From: Lentzea flava
GTDB lineage: Bacteria > Actinomycetota > Actinomycetes > Mycobacteriales > Pseudonocardiaceae
Direction of reading: 5' to 3'
NCBI RefSeq assembly: GCF_014648475.1
Contig: NZ_BMRE01000001.1
Span: forward strand, 620,001 to 684,000
DNA: 64,000 nucleotides
Shown here: positions 17,319 to 24,818 of the stretch, piece after piece
How the letters are laid out: every line of letters starts with the position of its first letter
Numbering within the stretch: the first letter of the stretch is position 1
Notes under the pieces: model-generated
What the model was told of the DNA's origin: nothing
What the model saw: only the letters and a program-made list of their open reading frames with translations
The model's database searches: none
Made by a program: the position numbers and the translations under genes

Positions 17319-17804
17319 TCAGCTCCGTGACGGCGCCAGCGAGCTGGACGCGTCGGGGTGAGCCCCTTCGTCCACGCTGATGCCGAGCCGTTCGACGAGT
17401 TCGCCGCCGAGCCAGCCGCCGAGGCCGCCCGCGAGGACGCCCAGCCAGGCCGCGACGAGCGCGGGCCAGGTGGGGGTCCAGTCGGTCTCGGCGAGGCGCA
17501 GCGTCCAGCTCACCGCGAACAACACCAGCACCACCGCGTTCACCAACCCGTGCAGGAGGCCGATGCGGCGGGCGCGCGTGCCCCGCGGGGTGACGAGGAA
17601 CCAGTCCAGCCAGCCGGTGGCGGCGGTGACCACGCCCATCAGCACGCCGGCGGCGACGAGGTGGGCCGCGGTGAACGCGAAGCTGTCGCGTTCGGTGATC
17701 AGGTACAGCACGTCGAAGCCGACCGACGTGGTCAGCAGGCCGAGCGGGAACACGATGAGGATCGGGTGAACGGCGTGGCCCGCGGCACGGACACGACTGC
17801 GCAT
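17319..17804 (-). CDS. DUF2231-type integral membrane protein
   Basis: A protein of 161 residues from the ATG at 17804, with GGAGAGGAG upstream. It begins with GHAVHPILIVFPLGLLTTSVGFDVLYLIT, the typical HP-x-LV-x-FP opening of DUF2231, and has four membrane helices. The family is common near actinobacterial stress genes; its activity is unknown. A GGGTAC hexamer at 17839-17844 (minus strand) gives a short leader with a normal ribosome site. It is divergent from 17871. Confidence 0.8.
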   Translation of the reverse strand: MRSRVRAAGHAVHPILIVFPLGLLTTSVGFDVLYLITERDSFAFTAAHLVAAGVLMGVVTAATGWLDWFLVTPRGTRARRIGLLHGLVNAVVLVLFAVSWTLRLAETDWTPTWPALVAAWLGVLAGGLGGWLGGELVERLGISVDEGAHPDASSSLAPSRS

Positions 17805-17836
17805 GAGGTGCTCCTCTCCGAGTACAGCTGCCGGAG

Positions 17837-17863
17837 GCGTACCCGGCGGCGCACCGGATACCC
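17837..17863. promoter_or_regulatory. Overlapping divergent SigB/F-type promoter candidates
   Basis: Plus strand: GCGT at 17837-17840, 15 bp, GGATAC at 17856-17861, then 9 bp to the ATG at 17871. Minus strand: GGGT (17863-17860), 15 bp, GGGTAC (17844-17839), for the DUF2231 gene. Both -35 parts fit only GNNT. Confidence 0.5.
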
Positions 17864-17870
17864 CTCCGGC

Positions 17871-18188
17871 ATGGACACCGAGGAACTGCGGCGATTCGTT
17901 CTCGCGCGGCTGGCGGAGGACGAGGAGCGCCTGGCGGAGGAGAAACTGCCGCTGCTCGACGAGGCCGAGGGCAGGGGCAGGCTGCGGATCATCCGTTCGG
18001 ACGACGGATCCGGGCTGCTCCTGCTGCCGGGGCCGATCCAGGCGGCGACGGAACGGGTGCCGGTGCCGTTCCCCGAGAAGTTCCCCTTGCTGCGGACCGA
18101 GGTCGAGCAGACCAGGGACGAGGCGCTGCTGCGGCTGCTGGCCGCCGCCTACGACACCCACCACGACTGGCAGGAGGAGTGGCGATGA
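17871..18188 (+). CDS. Conserved hypothetical helical protein (105 residues)
   Basis: It starts MDTEELRRFVLARLAEDEERLAEEKLPLLDEAEG and ends YDTHHDWQEEWR. The protein is soluble, charged and mostly helical, with a middle beta-like segment (RLRIIRSDDGSGLLLLPG). Similar short DUF6221-like proteins occur in actinomycetes, but I am not certain of the assignment. There is no Shine-Dalgarno; GGATAC lies exactly 9 bp before the ATG. It is coupled by an ATGA overlap to the next small gene. Confidence 0.65.
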   Translation: MDTEELRRFVLARLAEDEERLAEEKLPLLDEAEGRGRLRIIRSDDGSGLLLLPGPIQAATERVPVPFPEKFPLLRTEVEQTRDEALLRLLAAAYDTHHDWQEEWR

Positions 18189-18343
18189 CGACGCCGCAAC
18201 CCGACCGCGACACCGCCGAGAGCGAGCTGGAGGACGCCGACATCGGCTCCGAGCACACCCGGCCGACCTACGCCGACGAGAATCCGGGCGGCCCGCACCG
18301 GGGACCCGACGAGTCCGAGCCCGACGACGAGGGCGGCCTTTAG
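18185..18343 (+). CDS. Small acidic protein (52 residues)
   Basis: The ORF MTTPQPDRDTAESELEDAD to SEPDDEGGL overlaps the preceding gene by ATGA, which supports translation by coupling. It is very acidic and probably disordered. It resembles the products of 17190 and 24595 in composition. Function unknown. It ends one base before the convergent permease gene. Confidence 0.55.
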   Translation: MTTPQPDRDTAESELEDADIGSEHTRPTYADENPGGPHRGPDESEPDDEGGL

Positions 18344-18344
18344 G

Positions 18345-19166
18345 TCACTCCTCGACCCGTTGCGTCACGACGCCGCGCACGAAGTACCGCTGTGCCACCA
18401 GGAACAGCAGGATCATCGGCACGGTGGCGACGACGCTCGCCGCCATCACGAGCTCCCACTGCGCCTCACCGCCCTGCCCGAACCTGTCGAGCACCGCCTT
18501 CAGCCCGCGCGGCAACGTGTACAGCTCGGGTTCGCGCAGGTAGATCAGCGGCCGGATGAGGTCCGTCCAGGCGGCCTTGAGCTCGAACACGAACACCACG
18601 ATCAGGCCAGGCCTCGCCAGCGGCAGCGCGATCGAGGCGAACTGCCGCCACGGCCCGGCGCCGTCGACCCGTGCCGCGTCGAAGACCTCCGCCGGCAGGC
18701 CGAGGAAGAACTGGCGCAGCAGGAAGACGTAGAACGCCGAGCCGAAGAGATTGCCCGCCCACAACGGGATCTGCGTCGTCGCGAGCCCCACCGCGTGCCA
18801 TTCCAGGTAGACCGGCACCATCGTCACCGCGGCGGGCAGCATCATCGTGGCGAGCACGAGTCCGAAGAGGACGGTCCGGCCGCGGAACCGGAACCGCGCG
18901 AAGCCGAACGCCACGACCGCGCTCGACACGGTCGCGGCGACCGCGGCGGCGACACCGACGGCCACGCTGTTGCCCACCCACGCGAGCAGTGGCACGGCCC
19001 GCCAGACCTCGGTGTAGTTCTGCGGGCTCACCGGTGCCGGAAGCAGGGCGTTGTCGAAGACGTGCGACCGGTCCTTCAGCGACGCGCTGACCAGCCACCA
19101 GAACGGGTACGCGAACAGCACGCCGACCGCGACGAGGGCGAGCAGGACCGGTGCACGGCGGGTCAT
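18345..19166 (-). CDS. Carbohydrate ABC importer permease, MalG type
   Basis: A protein of 273 residues with six membrane helices. The EAA loop that docks the ATPase is visible as EVFDAARVDGAGPWRQFASIALPLARPG near residue 180. It overlaps the upstream permease gene by 4 bp (ATGA), so the two are translated together. It is the last gene of an operon of small protein, solute-binding lipoprotein and two permeases. No ATPase gene is present, as is usual for actinomycete sugar importers energised by a shared MsiK-like ATPase. Confidence 0.92.
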   Translation of the reverse strand: MTRRAPVLLALVAVGVLFAYPFWWLVSASLKDRSHVFDNALLPAPVSPQNYTEVWRAVPLLAWVGNSVAVGVAAAVAATVSSAVVAFGFARFRFRGRTVLFGLVLATMMLPAAVTMVPVYLEWHAVGLATTQIPLWAGNLFGSAFYVFLLRQFFLGLPAEVFDAARVDGAGPWRQFASIALPLARPGLIVVFVFELKAAWTDLIRPLIYLREPELYTLPRGLKAVLDRFGQGGEAQWELVMAASVVATVPMILLFLVAQRYFVRGVVTQRVEE

Positions 19167-20059
19167 GACCGGTCCTCGTACTGCACGTAGTCACGGGACA
19201 ACCGCACCTGCAGCGCGGTGATCGCGGCGATGACGAGGAACAGCACCCACGCCAGCGCGGACGCGTAGCCCATCCGCAGCGAGCCGAACGCCTCCTGGAA
19301 CAGGTAGATCACGTAGAACAGCGCCGCGTCGCCCTCCGCGGGCGTGGACGGGCGGGCGCCGAAGAACATCGTGTACGCCTCGGTGAACACCTGCAGCGAC
19401 GCGATGGTGTTGACGATCAGCGTGAAGTACACGGTGCCGCTGATGCCGGGCAGCGTGACGTGCCAGAACTGCCGCCACGGCGAGGCACCGTCCAGCCGCG
19501 CCGCCTCGTACCGCTCGCCCGGCACCCTGGTCAGCGCCGCGAGGTAGAGCACGGCGGTGCTGCCGACCGTCCAGAGGCTCATCAGCACCAGGCCGGGTTT
19601 GATCCACGCGGGGTCGGTCGTCCACTGCGGCCCGGTGAACCCGAACCAGCCCAGCATCGCGTTGATCGCGCCGTTCTGGCCGTTGAGCAGCAACAGGAAC
19701 AACGCGGCGAGCGCGACCGGCGGGGTCATGGTCGGCAGGAACAGCACGGTGCGGAAGAACCCGGCGGACCGTCCGGCGCGGCGCAGCAGCGAGGCCAGGC
19801 CGAGCGCGAGCACGATCAGCAGCGGGACGTGCAGCAGTGTGAAGAACACGGTGTTCCACAACGCTTTCGCGGCACGTTCGTCCTGCAGGATCTCGCGGTA
19901 GTTGGTCAGTCCGGCGGGCCGCGCGGGCCTGAGCAGGTCGTAGTGCGTGAACGACAGGCCCAGGCTGTAGAGCATCGGACCGGCCGTGAGCAGCAGGAAT
20001 CCGACGACCCACGGCAGCACGAACAGCCAGCCGGCCCGTGCCTCGCGCGCGCTCACCAT
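19163..20059 (-). CDS. Carbohydrate ABC importer permease, MalF type
   Basis: A protein of 298 residues from the ATG at 20059, which overlaps the stop of the binding-protein gene. It has six membrane helices, starting with AGWLFVLPWVVGFLLLTAGPMLYSL. The EAA loop is YEAARLDGASPWRQFWHVTLPGISG. It pairs with the MalG-type permease to form the membrane channel. Substrate unknown. Confidence 0.92.
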   Translation of the reverse strand: MVSAREARAGWLFVLPWVVGFLLLTAGPMLYSLGLSFTHYDLLRPARPAGLTNYREILQDERAAKALWNTVFFTLLHVPLLIVLALGLASLLRRAGRSAGFFRTVLFLPTMTPPVALAALFLLLLNGQNGAINAMLGWFGFTGPQWTTDPAWIKPGLVLMSLWTVGSTAVLYLAALTRVPGERYEAARLDGASPWRQFWHVTLPGISGTVYFTLIVNTIASLQVFTEAYTMFFGARPSTPAEGDAALFYVIYLFQEAFGSLRMGYASALAWVLFLVIAAITALQVRLSRDYVQYEDRS

Positions 20060-21375
20060 CAGCGGCCTCCCACGCGGGTGATCGCCCGGTCCGCCTCGCG
20101 CTGCGCCTGCGCCATCGACTCCTCCGGGCGCTGCTGGCCGAGCAGCACCCTGGTGACCGCCGACTCCCACGAGCGGACCAGATCACTCGCCGCGGGGTTC
20201 GGCGGTAGCGCGAAGGCCTTGTCCTGCACGGACTGCACGACCCGCACGCCCTGTTCGAGCACGCGGATCCCGCGGGGGTCGTACACCTCGCTGAAGATCT
20301 TCTCGTCGGCGGCGCGGTTCGCGGTGAACGTGCCGCTGTAGGGCTTGCCCTTCTTGGCGAGCGCGTCGCGGCGTGCCTTCGCCGCCGTGGCCCAGGTGTC
20401 GGCGGCTGTCATCGTCGCGATGAACTCACAGGCCAGGTCCGGGTGCCGGGCGCCCTGCGGGATGGCCCACGCCTGCCCTCCCGCCTCCGTGAGCGGGGCG
20501 CCCTGCCGGTCGGTGAAGGGCACGACCGTGACGTCCGCGTCCGGCGAGTTGGCCGCGATCGTGTTGACGTACCAGGAGTCCATCGCCATCGCGGCGACCT
20601 GCCCGGTGACGAACTCGTTGTTCGCGCCGAAGGAGTCGAAGGTGTCCCGGAACGCCTTGAACGACGCCCAGCCGCCCTGGGCGCGCACCAGATCGGTGGT
20701 GTACCGGACGGCCTCGACCACGCGCGGGTCGTCCAGGTGCGGTTCGTCGCCGACCAGGTCGGCGCCGTTCGCCCTGGCCCACAGCGCGACGAACTCGGGC
20801 ACGCGCGGGTCGAACCCGATCCGCGCGATCTTGCCGTTCTCCGTGCGCGCCAGCTTCGCCGTCGTCTCGGCGAGGCGCTGCCAGTCCGTTGTGGACAGTG
20901 CGGCCGGATCGACGCCCGCCTCGCGCAGCACGGGGTTGTTCAGGATGAGCACGCGGACGCTGAAGAAGTCGGGCACGCCGTAGACCGTGCCCGCGTAGGT
21001 GACCTGCCGGACCGCCGCCTCGCGGAACGTGTTCAGGTCGACGTGCTGCCGTCGCAGGCACGGTCCGAGGTCCTGCACCGCTCCCCTGGCCGCGTAACCG
21101 CCGAGCTTGCGCCGGTCCGCGTACACGAGGTCCGGCGGGTCGCCCGCCGCCACCGCCGAGAGGAACTGCTGCTCGTCCAGCACGCCCTCGTTGACGCGGA
21201 GGTCGACCTCGGGATGGCGTGCCCTGAACACCCCGACCCGTGCGGTGGCGTGTTCGTCCGGCAGGCCGAATCCCGTGGTGACCAACGTGTTGGGCCGATC
21301 GGCGACGCTCGGGCCGAGGCCTCCGCATCCCGCGCACACCGCCATGATCAGGAGTGCGACCAGGCACCGGCTCAT
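20059..21375 (-). CDS. Sugar-binding lipoprotein of ABC importer (family 1)
   Basis: A protein of 438 residues. The lipobox CAGCGG after a short hydrophobic signal indicates lipid attachment at Cys16 or 17. The body has the family-1 solute-binding pattern: VFRARHPEVDLRVNEGVLDEQQFLSAVAAGDPPDLVYADRR, later FVTGQVAAMAMDSWYV and WAIPQGARHPDLACEFI. Its start codon overlaps the stop of a 92-residue protein by ATGA, so the importer seems to be translated from the transcript that starts at the GTTT-N16-GGGTAG promoter. That would make this a stress-induced sugar or compatible-solute importer. Confidence 0.92.
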   Translation of the reverse strand: MSRCLVALLIMAVCAGCGGLGPSVADRPNTLVTTGFGLPDEHATARVGVFRARHPEVDLRVNEGVLDEQQFLSAVAAGDPPDLVYADRRKLGGYAARGAVQDLGPCLRRQHVDLNTFREAAVRQVTYAGTVYGVPDFFSVRVLILNNPVLREAGVDPAALSTTDWQRLAETTAKLARTENGKIARIGFDPRVPEFVALWARANGADLVGDEPHLDDPRVVEAVRYTTDLVRAQGGWASFKAFRDTFDSFGANNEFVTGQVAAMAMDSWYVNTIAANSPDADVTVVPFTDRQGAPLTEAGGQAWAIPQGARHPDLACEFIATMTAADTWATAAKARRDALAKKGKPYSGTFTANRAADEKIFSEVYDPRGIRVLEQGVRVVQSVQDKAFALPPNPAASDLVRSWESAVTRVLLGQQRPEESMAQAQREADRAITRVGGR

Positions 21376-21650
21376 GCGCGTGCGGGGACCACAGCCCTGC
21401 GGCCGGGCAGGAACCCGCGCGCGGCGGTGAGCAACGTGCGTGCCTCCATCAGCTCGCCGTATTCGAGGTGTTCGTCGGCGGCCGCGATGTGCGCCAACGC
21501 CTGCCGGGGCGCGTCAGGTGCGTCCATCACCGCCCTGGTGAGGCGCTTGCGGGCCTGCTCGGCCTGCAGGGCGAGGTCCGCGCCGGTGGTGGTGCGGATG
21601 AGCACGAGAGCGTCGCAGATCGCCTGGTCGAGAGAGTCGTGCCGCACCAT
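21372..21650 (-). CDS. Small helical protein of unknown function, coupled to the sugar importer
   Basis: A protein of 92 residues from the ATG at 21650. It is soluble and fully helical: LDQAICDALVLIRTTTGADLALQAEQARKRLTRAV then LAHIAAADEHLEYGELMEARTLL. I do not recognise a family. It overlaps the binding-protein gene by ATGA. A strong SigB/F-type promoter lies 60 bp upstream. Confidence 0.6.
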   Translation of the reverse strand: MVRHDSLDQAICDALVLIRTTTGADLALQAEQARKRLTRAVMDAPDAPRQALAHIAAADEHLEYGELMEARTLLTAARGFLPGRRAVVPARA

Positions 21651-21710
21651 GATCGCCGCCTTCTTGGACAGTCGGGGGTTGCGGCGCCGACTGCTTGACG
21701 CCGATCCCGG

Positions 21711-21736
21711 CTACCCACCTCACCGACCGCCCAAAC
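21711..21736 (-). promoter_or_regulatory. SigB/F-type promoter (GTTT-N16-GGGTAG)
   Basis: On the minus strand, GTTT (21736-21733) and GGGTAG (21716-21711) are separated by 16 bp. It lies upstream of the 92-residue gene and so of the coupled ABC importer genes. Confidence 0.7.
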
Positions 21737-22004
21737 GATCCGCGCGCCGCCGTGCACGCGGCCGGGTGGCCGCCGAGCACCGGCGGCACAGCGCGATCAC
21801 CGGTGCGTCCGCGGTGCCGTTGAGCCACACCGCGTCGACCCACAGCACGTGGGGAAACCGGCCGAGCCGCGCCCGGCTGAGCGGCACACCGCACAGCGTC
21901 TGGTTCTGGCGCGGCCACCAGGCGTGAACGTCGCCCGACGGCATGCGGGTGCCCTCGTCGTCGTGCCAGCTGCTCGACGCGGCAACCGAGGGCGTGCCTG
22001 TCAC
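21720..22004 (-). CDS. Hypothetical protein with CxxC-type cysteines
   Basis: A protein of 94 residues from the GTG at 22004, three bases after the upstream stop. It contains WWPRQNQTLCGVPLSRARLGRFPHVLW and ALCRRCSAATRPRARRRADR; the spaced Cys residues suggest a small zinc-binding fold, and the C-terminus is very basic. It is the last gene of the DUF3618/holin-like operon. The GTTT-N16-GGGTAG promoter of the next gene overlaps its 3' end. Function unknown. Confidence 0.55.
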   Translation of the reverse strand: MTGTPSVAASSSWHDDEGTRMPSGDVHAWWPRQNQTLCGVPLSRARLGRFPHVLWVDAVWLNGTADAPVIALCRRCSAATRPRARRRADRLGGR

Positions 22005-22007
22005 GCG

Positions 22008-22259
22008 TCAGCCTCCCCGGTTGTCCTCGGCCGCGGCGAGCGACGCGGCCGCCTCGTCAAGATCCCGCTCGGTCACCGGCAGTCCGCCGACGCGCTCCAG
22101 CAGCTCGTCCCGCGTCACCACGGGCACGGCGCCGCGCAACGCCGCCGTGGCGAGCTCGTCGCGGCCCGCCACCACGTAGCTGCCGGCGACGAGCACCAGC
22201 GTCGCTTCCGGCCGGGTCGACCGGAGCAGCAGTTTCAGGTCTTCCGCCCGCACGGACAC
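22008..22259 (-). CDS. Hypothetical small protein in the stress membrane operon
   Basis: A protein of 83 residues from the GTG at 22259 (the GTG at 22253 is possible), three bases after the DUF3618 gene. It has an alternating strand/helix pattern: EATLVLVAGSYVVAGRDELATAALRGAVPVVTRDELLERVGG, then a helical acidic tail. It has no signal peptide and no membrane helix. Family not recognised. Confidence 0.55.
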   Translation of the reverse strand: MSVRAEDLKLLLRSTRPEATLVLVAGSYVVAGRDELATAALRGAVPVVTRDELLERVGGLPVTERDLDEAAASLAAAEDNRGG

Positions 22260-22262
22260 AGG

Positions 22263-22883
22263 TCACTGCCCCGACAGCCGCTGACCTGACTGCTGGGCGT
22301 GCCCGCCGACCTCCTGCGCCGCTTCCTTCGCGTGCTCGGCCGTGGTCTGCGCGGCGTCCGCGGCCACCTGTTTGACCTCGCCCGCCGCGTCGCTCACCGA
22401 GGACTTCACGTCCTCCTTGAGGTGCTGCGCCGACTCCGCCACCGCTTCCCTGGCCGGTTCGACGACGTCGCCGAAGCTCTCCGAGAGCTGGTGCACCGCC
22501 TGCTGTTCGGCGTCGGTGCGGGGAAGAACCGCCGCCAGCAGCAGACCGCTGCCGAACGCGATCAGCCCTGCCGCGAGCGGACTGCCCTGCGTCTGCCGCG
22601 CGACCTGCCGCGGCGCGTCCTGCACCGCCTGGACGGCCTGCTCCGCCCGTTCGGCGACGGCCTGCCCGGTCTCGTGGCCCTGCTCTTTGACCGCGGTCGT
22701 GGCGTCTGCTGCGGTACCCATCACTCGCTCCCTCATGGCGGTCAGTCCCCGCCGCACGCCGCGCACCCGCCGCTGGGCGATGCGCCGCGGGCTCGCGTGG
22801 TCGGCCAGCCGGTTGGCGTCGGCTCGCAGCTCGGCGCGGGTCACTTCGATGTCGCGCCTTATCTGGTCGGGTGTTTCGCCCAT
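22263..22883 (-). CDS. DUF3618-type membrane-associated protein
   Basis: A protein of 206 residues from the ATG at 22883. The N-terminus IRRDIEVTRAELRADANRLADHASPRRIAQRRV is the DUF3618 signature. One hydrophobic hairpin (GLIAFGSGLLLAAVLP) follows near residue 125, then a long amphipathic Ala/Glu/Lys helix of the LEA/apolipoprotein kind (VKSSVSDAAGEVKQVAADAA). It overlaps the holin-like gene by 25 bp. The trio DUF3618, holin-like and coiled-coil protein is a common actinobacterial set thought to act at the envelope under osmotic or cold stress. Confidence 0.8.
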   Translation of the reverse strand: MGETPDQIRRDIEVTRAELRADANRLADHASPRRIAQRRVRGVRRGLTAMRERVMGTAADATTAVKEQGHETGQAVAERAEQAVQAVQDAPRQVARQTQGSPLAAGLIAFGSGLLLAAVLPRTDAEQQAVHQLSESFGDVVEPAREAVAESAQHLKEDVKSSVSDAAGEVKQVAADAAQTTAEHAKEAAQEVGGHAQQSGQRLSGQ

Positions 22884-23275
22884 TCCGCGTCCTCCTTCAG
22901 CGTTTCGACGGTGCGTTCGGGTTTCGGGTTGACGGTGCGCAGCCTGGCGCGCCCGGTGGCGTAGAGAACGGCGCCCACGGCGCCCCACAGGGCAGCGACG
23001 ATCAGCGCCGCCCAGCCCAGCGGCACGACGGCACCGAGTGCGAACACCAGCGCGAGGCTCAGCAGCACGGTGGTCAGGTAGCCGGCGAACCCCGCTGCCG
23101 CGAGCATCCCGGTCGCCTTGCCCGCCTTGACGGCCTCCTGCCGGATCTCCGCCTTGGCGAGCTCGAGCTCCTGCCGCATCAGCTTGGACAGGTCACCGGT
23201 CAGCTCACTGACCAGATCACCGATCGACTCTCCTGAACTGTCCACTCGCGACGGTGGGACCTCAGGGCCCGTCAT
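22859..23275 (-). CDS. Phage-holin-3_6/DUF1469-type membrane protein
   Basis: A protein of 138 residues from the ATG at 23275. SIGDLVSELTGDLSKLMRQELELAKAEIRQEA is the typical N-terminal helix of this family. Two long membrane segments follow (GFAGYLTTVLLSLALVFALGAVV and LGWAALIVAALWGAVGAVLYATG). Despite the name, the family is chromosomal and not lytic. It overlaps both neighbours, so it sits in the middle of a tight operon. Confidence 0.82.
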   Translation of the reverse strand: MTGPEVPPSRVDSSGESIGDLVSELTGDLSKLMRQELELAKAEIRQEAVKAGKATGMLAAAGFAGYLTTVLLSLALVFALGAVVPLGWAALIVAALWGAVGAVLYATGRARLRTVNPKPERTVETLKEDAEWAKHPTR

Positions 23276-23903
23276 GCGACACCTCCGGCGCCGCGGCCGC
23301 GCCCGGCGACAACGGCGTGCCGTACGCCGGCGTCGGCTGGTCGTACTGCGCCGGGGCGCCGTATTCCGGTGCCACGCCGGCACGTTCGGACGCCACCGGG
23401 ACAACTCCGCCCTGCGACCGCTGCCTGCCCTCGTCCTGGCTCCCGGTCGCACTCTTCGCGATGCGGCCCACCAGGAACCCGGCCACGGCGGCGCCGAGCA
23501 GGAACGTGCCCGGCTTGCGCCGCGCGTAGTCCCGCGCCGAGTCGAGCAGACCCTGCGCCCCGCGTTCGTCGAGGAACCGCGCTGCCTGCCTGCTCGTGTC
23601 GGCGACGCTGCGGATCGCCCCCGCCGACATCGAGCTCGGCGGCGCGGCTCCCGCCATCTCACCCAGCTCGTCGGCGATGCGGCCGAGCTGCTTCGACACC
23701 CGCACGGCCTGCTCTTCCGCTTCCGCCGCAACACGTTCCCGCACGTCCCGCACAACGTGCCTGGCCTGCTCGGCGGTCTCCCGGCGCACGTGCGCCGCCT
23801 GGTCCGCGACGGTGGACCCCACCTGCCCGGCGGCTTCACCCGCGTGCCGCGCGACGTCGACACCTTCGTCCCTGGCCGCCGCGCGCATCTGGTTTTCGGT
23901 CAC
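23262..23903 (-). CDS. Coiled-coil/YtxH-like membrane protein, first gene of the stress operon
   Basis: A protein of 213 residues from the GTG at 23903. Residues 1-70 are amphipathic helix (EAAGQVGSTVADQAAHVRRE), with further helix to about 130. A membrane helix (TFLLGAAVAGFLVGRIA) follows, then a Gln/Pro/Tyr-rich tail (APAQYDQPTPAYGTPL). It is the first gene after a perfect-core GTTT-N15-GGGTAG promoter, with a leader of about 30 bp and GAGGAGTC as ribosome site. Confidence 0.7.
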   Translation of the reverse strand: MTENQMRAAARDEGVDVARHAGEAAGQVGSTVADQAAHVRRETAEQARHVVRDVRERVAAEAEEQAVRVSKQLGRIADELGEMAGAAPPSSMSAGAIRSVADTSRQAARFLDERGAQGLLDSARDYARRKPGTFLLGAAVAGFLVGRIAKSATGSQDEGRQRSQGGVVPVASERAGVAPEYGAPAQYDQPTPAYGTPLSPGAAAAPEVSHDGP

Positions 23904-23939
23904 GGCCGACTCCTCAGCTCGTAGTCGTGTGCCTACGAG

Positions 23940-23964
23940 CTACCCTGGGGGCGACTGCGCAAAC
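23940..23964 (-). promoter_or_regulatory. SigB/F-type promoter (GTTT-N15-GGGTAG)
   Basis: On the minus strand, GTTT (23964-23961) and GGGTAG (23945-23940) are separated by 15 bp. It drives the coiled-coil/holin-like/DUF3618 operon. Confidence 0.75.
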
Positions 23965-24010
23965 GGGGCCGTTTCGCCGCAACCACAACAGTTTCGTCGA
24001 ATCGCGTGGC

Positions 24011-24376
24011 TCAGCACATCTCCTTGAGCGCCGTCCGGACGTCCCGGTAGAGGTGCAGCACGCCGTCGACCCCGCTCAGCGCGAGGACGTGGCGCGAATA
24101 CCCGTCGGCGACGACCGCGAGCGTGGATCCCACCGCGAGTGCCTCGTCGTGGTTGCGCAGAACCAGATGGATGCCCGCCGATCCCATGAACGCGACCTGG
24201 CTCAGGTCGAGGACGAGCAGACGCGGTTTGGCGGACAGCTGAGCGGTGACCTCCTCCTGGACCACGTAGTCCGTGCTGAGGTCGATCTCGCCGCGAACGG
24301 AGGTCACCGGCACCTTGGCATCGACATAGATCGTCTGGACCCAAATGGGCAAGGGTGCGTGCGAATGCAAGCTCAT
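24011..24376 (-). CDS. STAS-domain anti-sigma factor antagonist
   Basis: A protein of 121 residues from the ATG at 24376, where GGGAAGAG is upstream; the GTG at 24409 in the same frame is also possible. The STAS fold is clear: VTSVRGEIDLSTDYVVQEEV, then LLVLDLSQVAFMGSAGIHLVL, where Ser in MGSAG is the usual phospho-acceptor; the common Asp before it is Gly here. Such proteins bind HPK-type anti-sigma kinases when unphosphorylated and so free a SigB/F-group sigma factor. No kinase or phosphatase lies beside it. A GTTT-N16-GGGTAG element upstream suggests positive feedback. Confidence 0.85.
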   Translation of the reverse strand: MSLHSHAPLPIWVQTIYVDAKVPVTSVRGEIDLSTDYVVQEEVTAQLSAKPRLLVLDLSQVAFMGSAGIHLVLRNHDEALAVGSTLAVVADGYSRHVLALSGVDGVLHLYRDVRTALKEMC

Positions 24377-24549
24377 GTCAGGGCTCTTCCCTGCTTGTGG
24401 CTCAGGCACCGCAGGGTCAACGACCCTGCGGTGTCCCGGTCACGTAGCTGGGCAACGCCTGTCTGACATCCATGTGCGAAAGCAGCCAACCAGCGAACTG
24501 GTCACGATAGAGAGGTTCTTCTTACGCTCCTGCCACGTATCAGACCAGA

Positions 24550-24575
24550 CTACCCCTGAACGCTCGGTCCGAAAC
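24550..24575 (-). promoter_or_regulatory. SigB/F-type promoter (GTTT-N16-GGGTAG) upstream of the STAS gene
   Basis: On the minus strand, GTTT (24575-24572) and GGGTAG (24555-24550) have 16 bp between them. The leader to the STAS start would be 130-170 bases. Confidence 0.6.
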
Positions 24576-24594
24576 GACGCGCGGGCAGACTTCT

Positions 24595-24783
24595 TCAGCC
24601 CCGGTCGGAATCCTCGGACACGGAGTAGTCCGAAAGCCCGACGTTGCCGGTCGGGTTCGGCTCCGGGTGCGCGGAACCGGAACCGCTGCGCCCCGGCACG
24701 GTGCCGGCGTCCTCCCCCGACTCGTCCAGCGACGCACGGCTGGCGTCGTCGTACTCCTGCTCTCGCTGCCTCTCAGTGCTCAT
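24595..24783 (-). CDS. Small acidic Ser/Glu-rich protein (62 residues)
   Basis: The ORF starts MSTERQREQEYDDASRASLD and ends GLSDYSVSEDSDRG. It looks disordered and acidic. There is no Shine-Dalgarno; GGGTAG ends 9 bp before the ATG with GTTC 15 bp further up, so a leaderless mRNA is likely. Function unknown; comparable to 17190 and 18185. Confidence 0.6.
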   Translation of the reverse strand: MSTERQREQEYDDASRASLDESGEDAGTVPGRSGSGSAHPEPNPTGNVGLSDYSVSEDSDRG

Positions 24784-24792
24784 GCCGACCGG

Positions 24793-24817
24793 CTACCCCG
24801 ATCGAGCGCCCGCGAAC
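24793..24817 (-). promoter_or_regulatory. SigB/F-type promoter (GTTC-N15-GGGTAG)
   Basis: On the minus strand, GTTC (24817-24814), 15 bp, GGGTAG (24798-24793), then 9 bp to the ATG of the 62-residue gene. Confidence 0.7.
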
Positions 24818-24818
24818 G

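Noticed and set aside
22859-23275. Prophage remnant because of the holin-like protein
   Set aside because: The family is a chromosomal membrane protein in actinomycetes, and no other phage gene is near.
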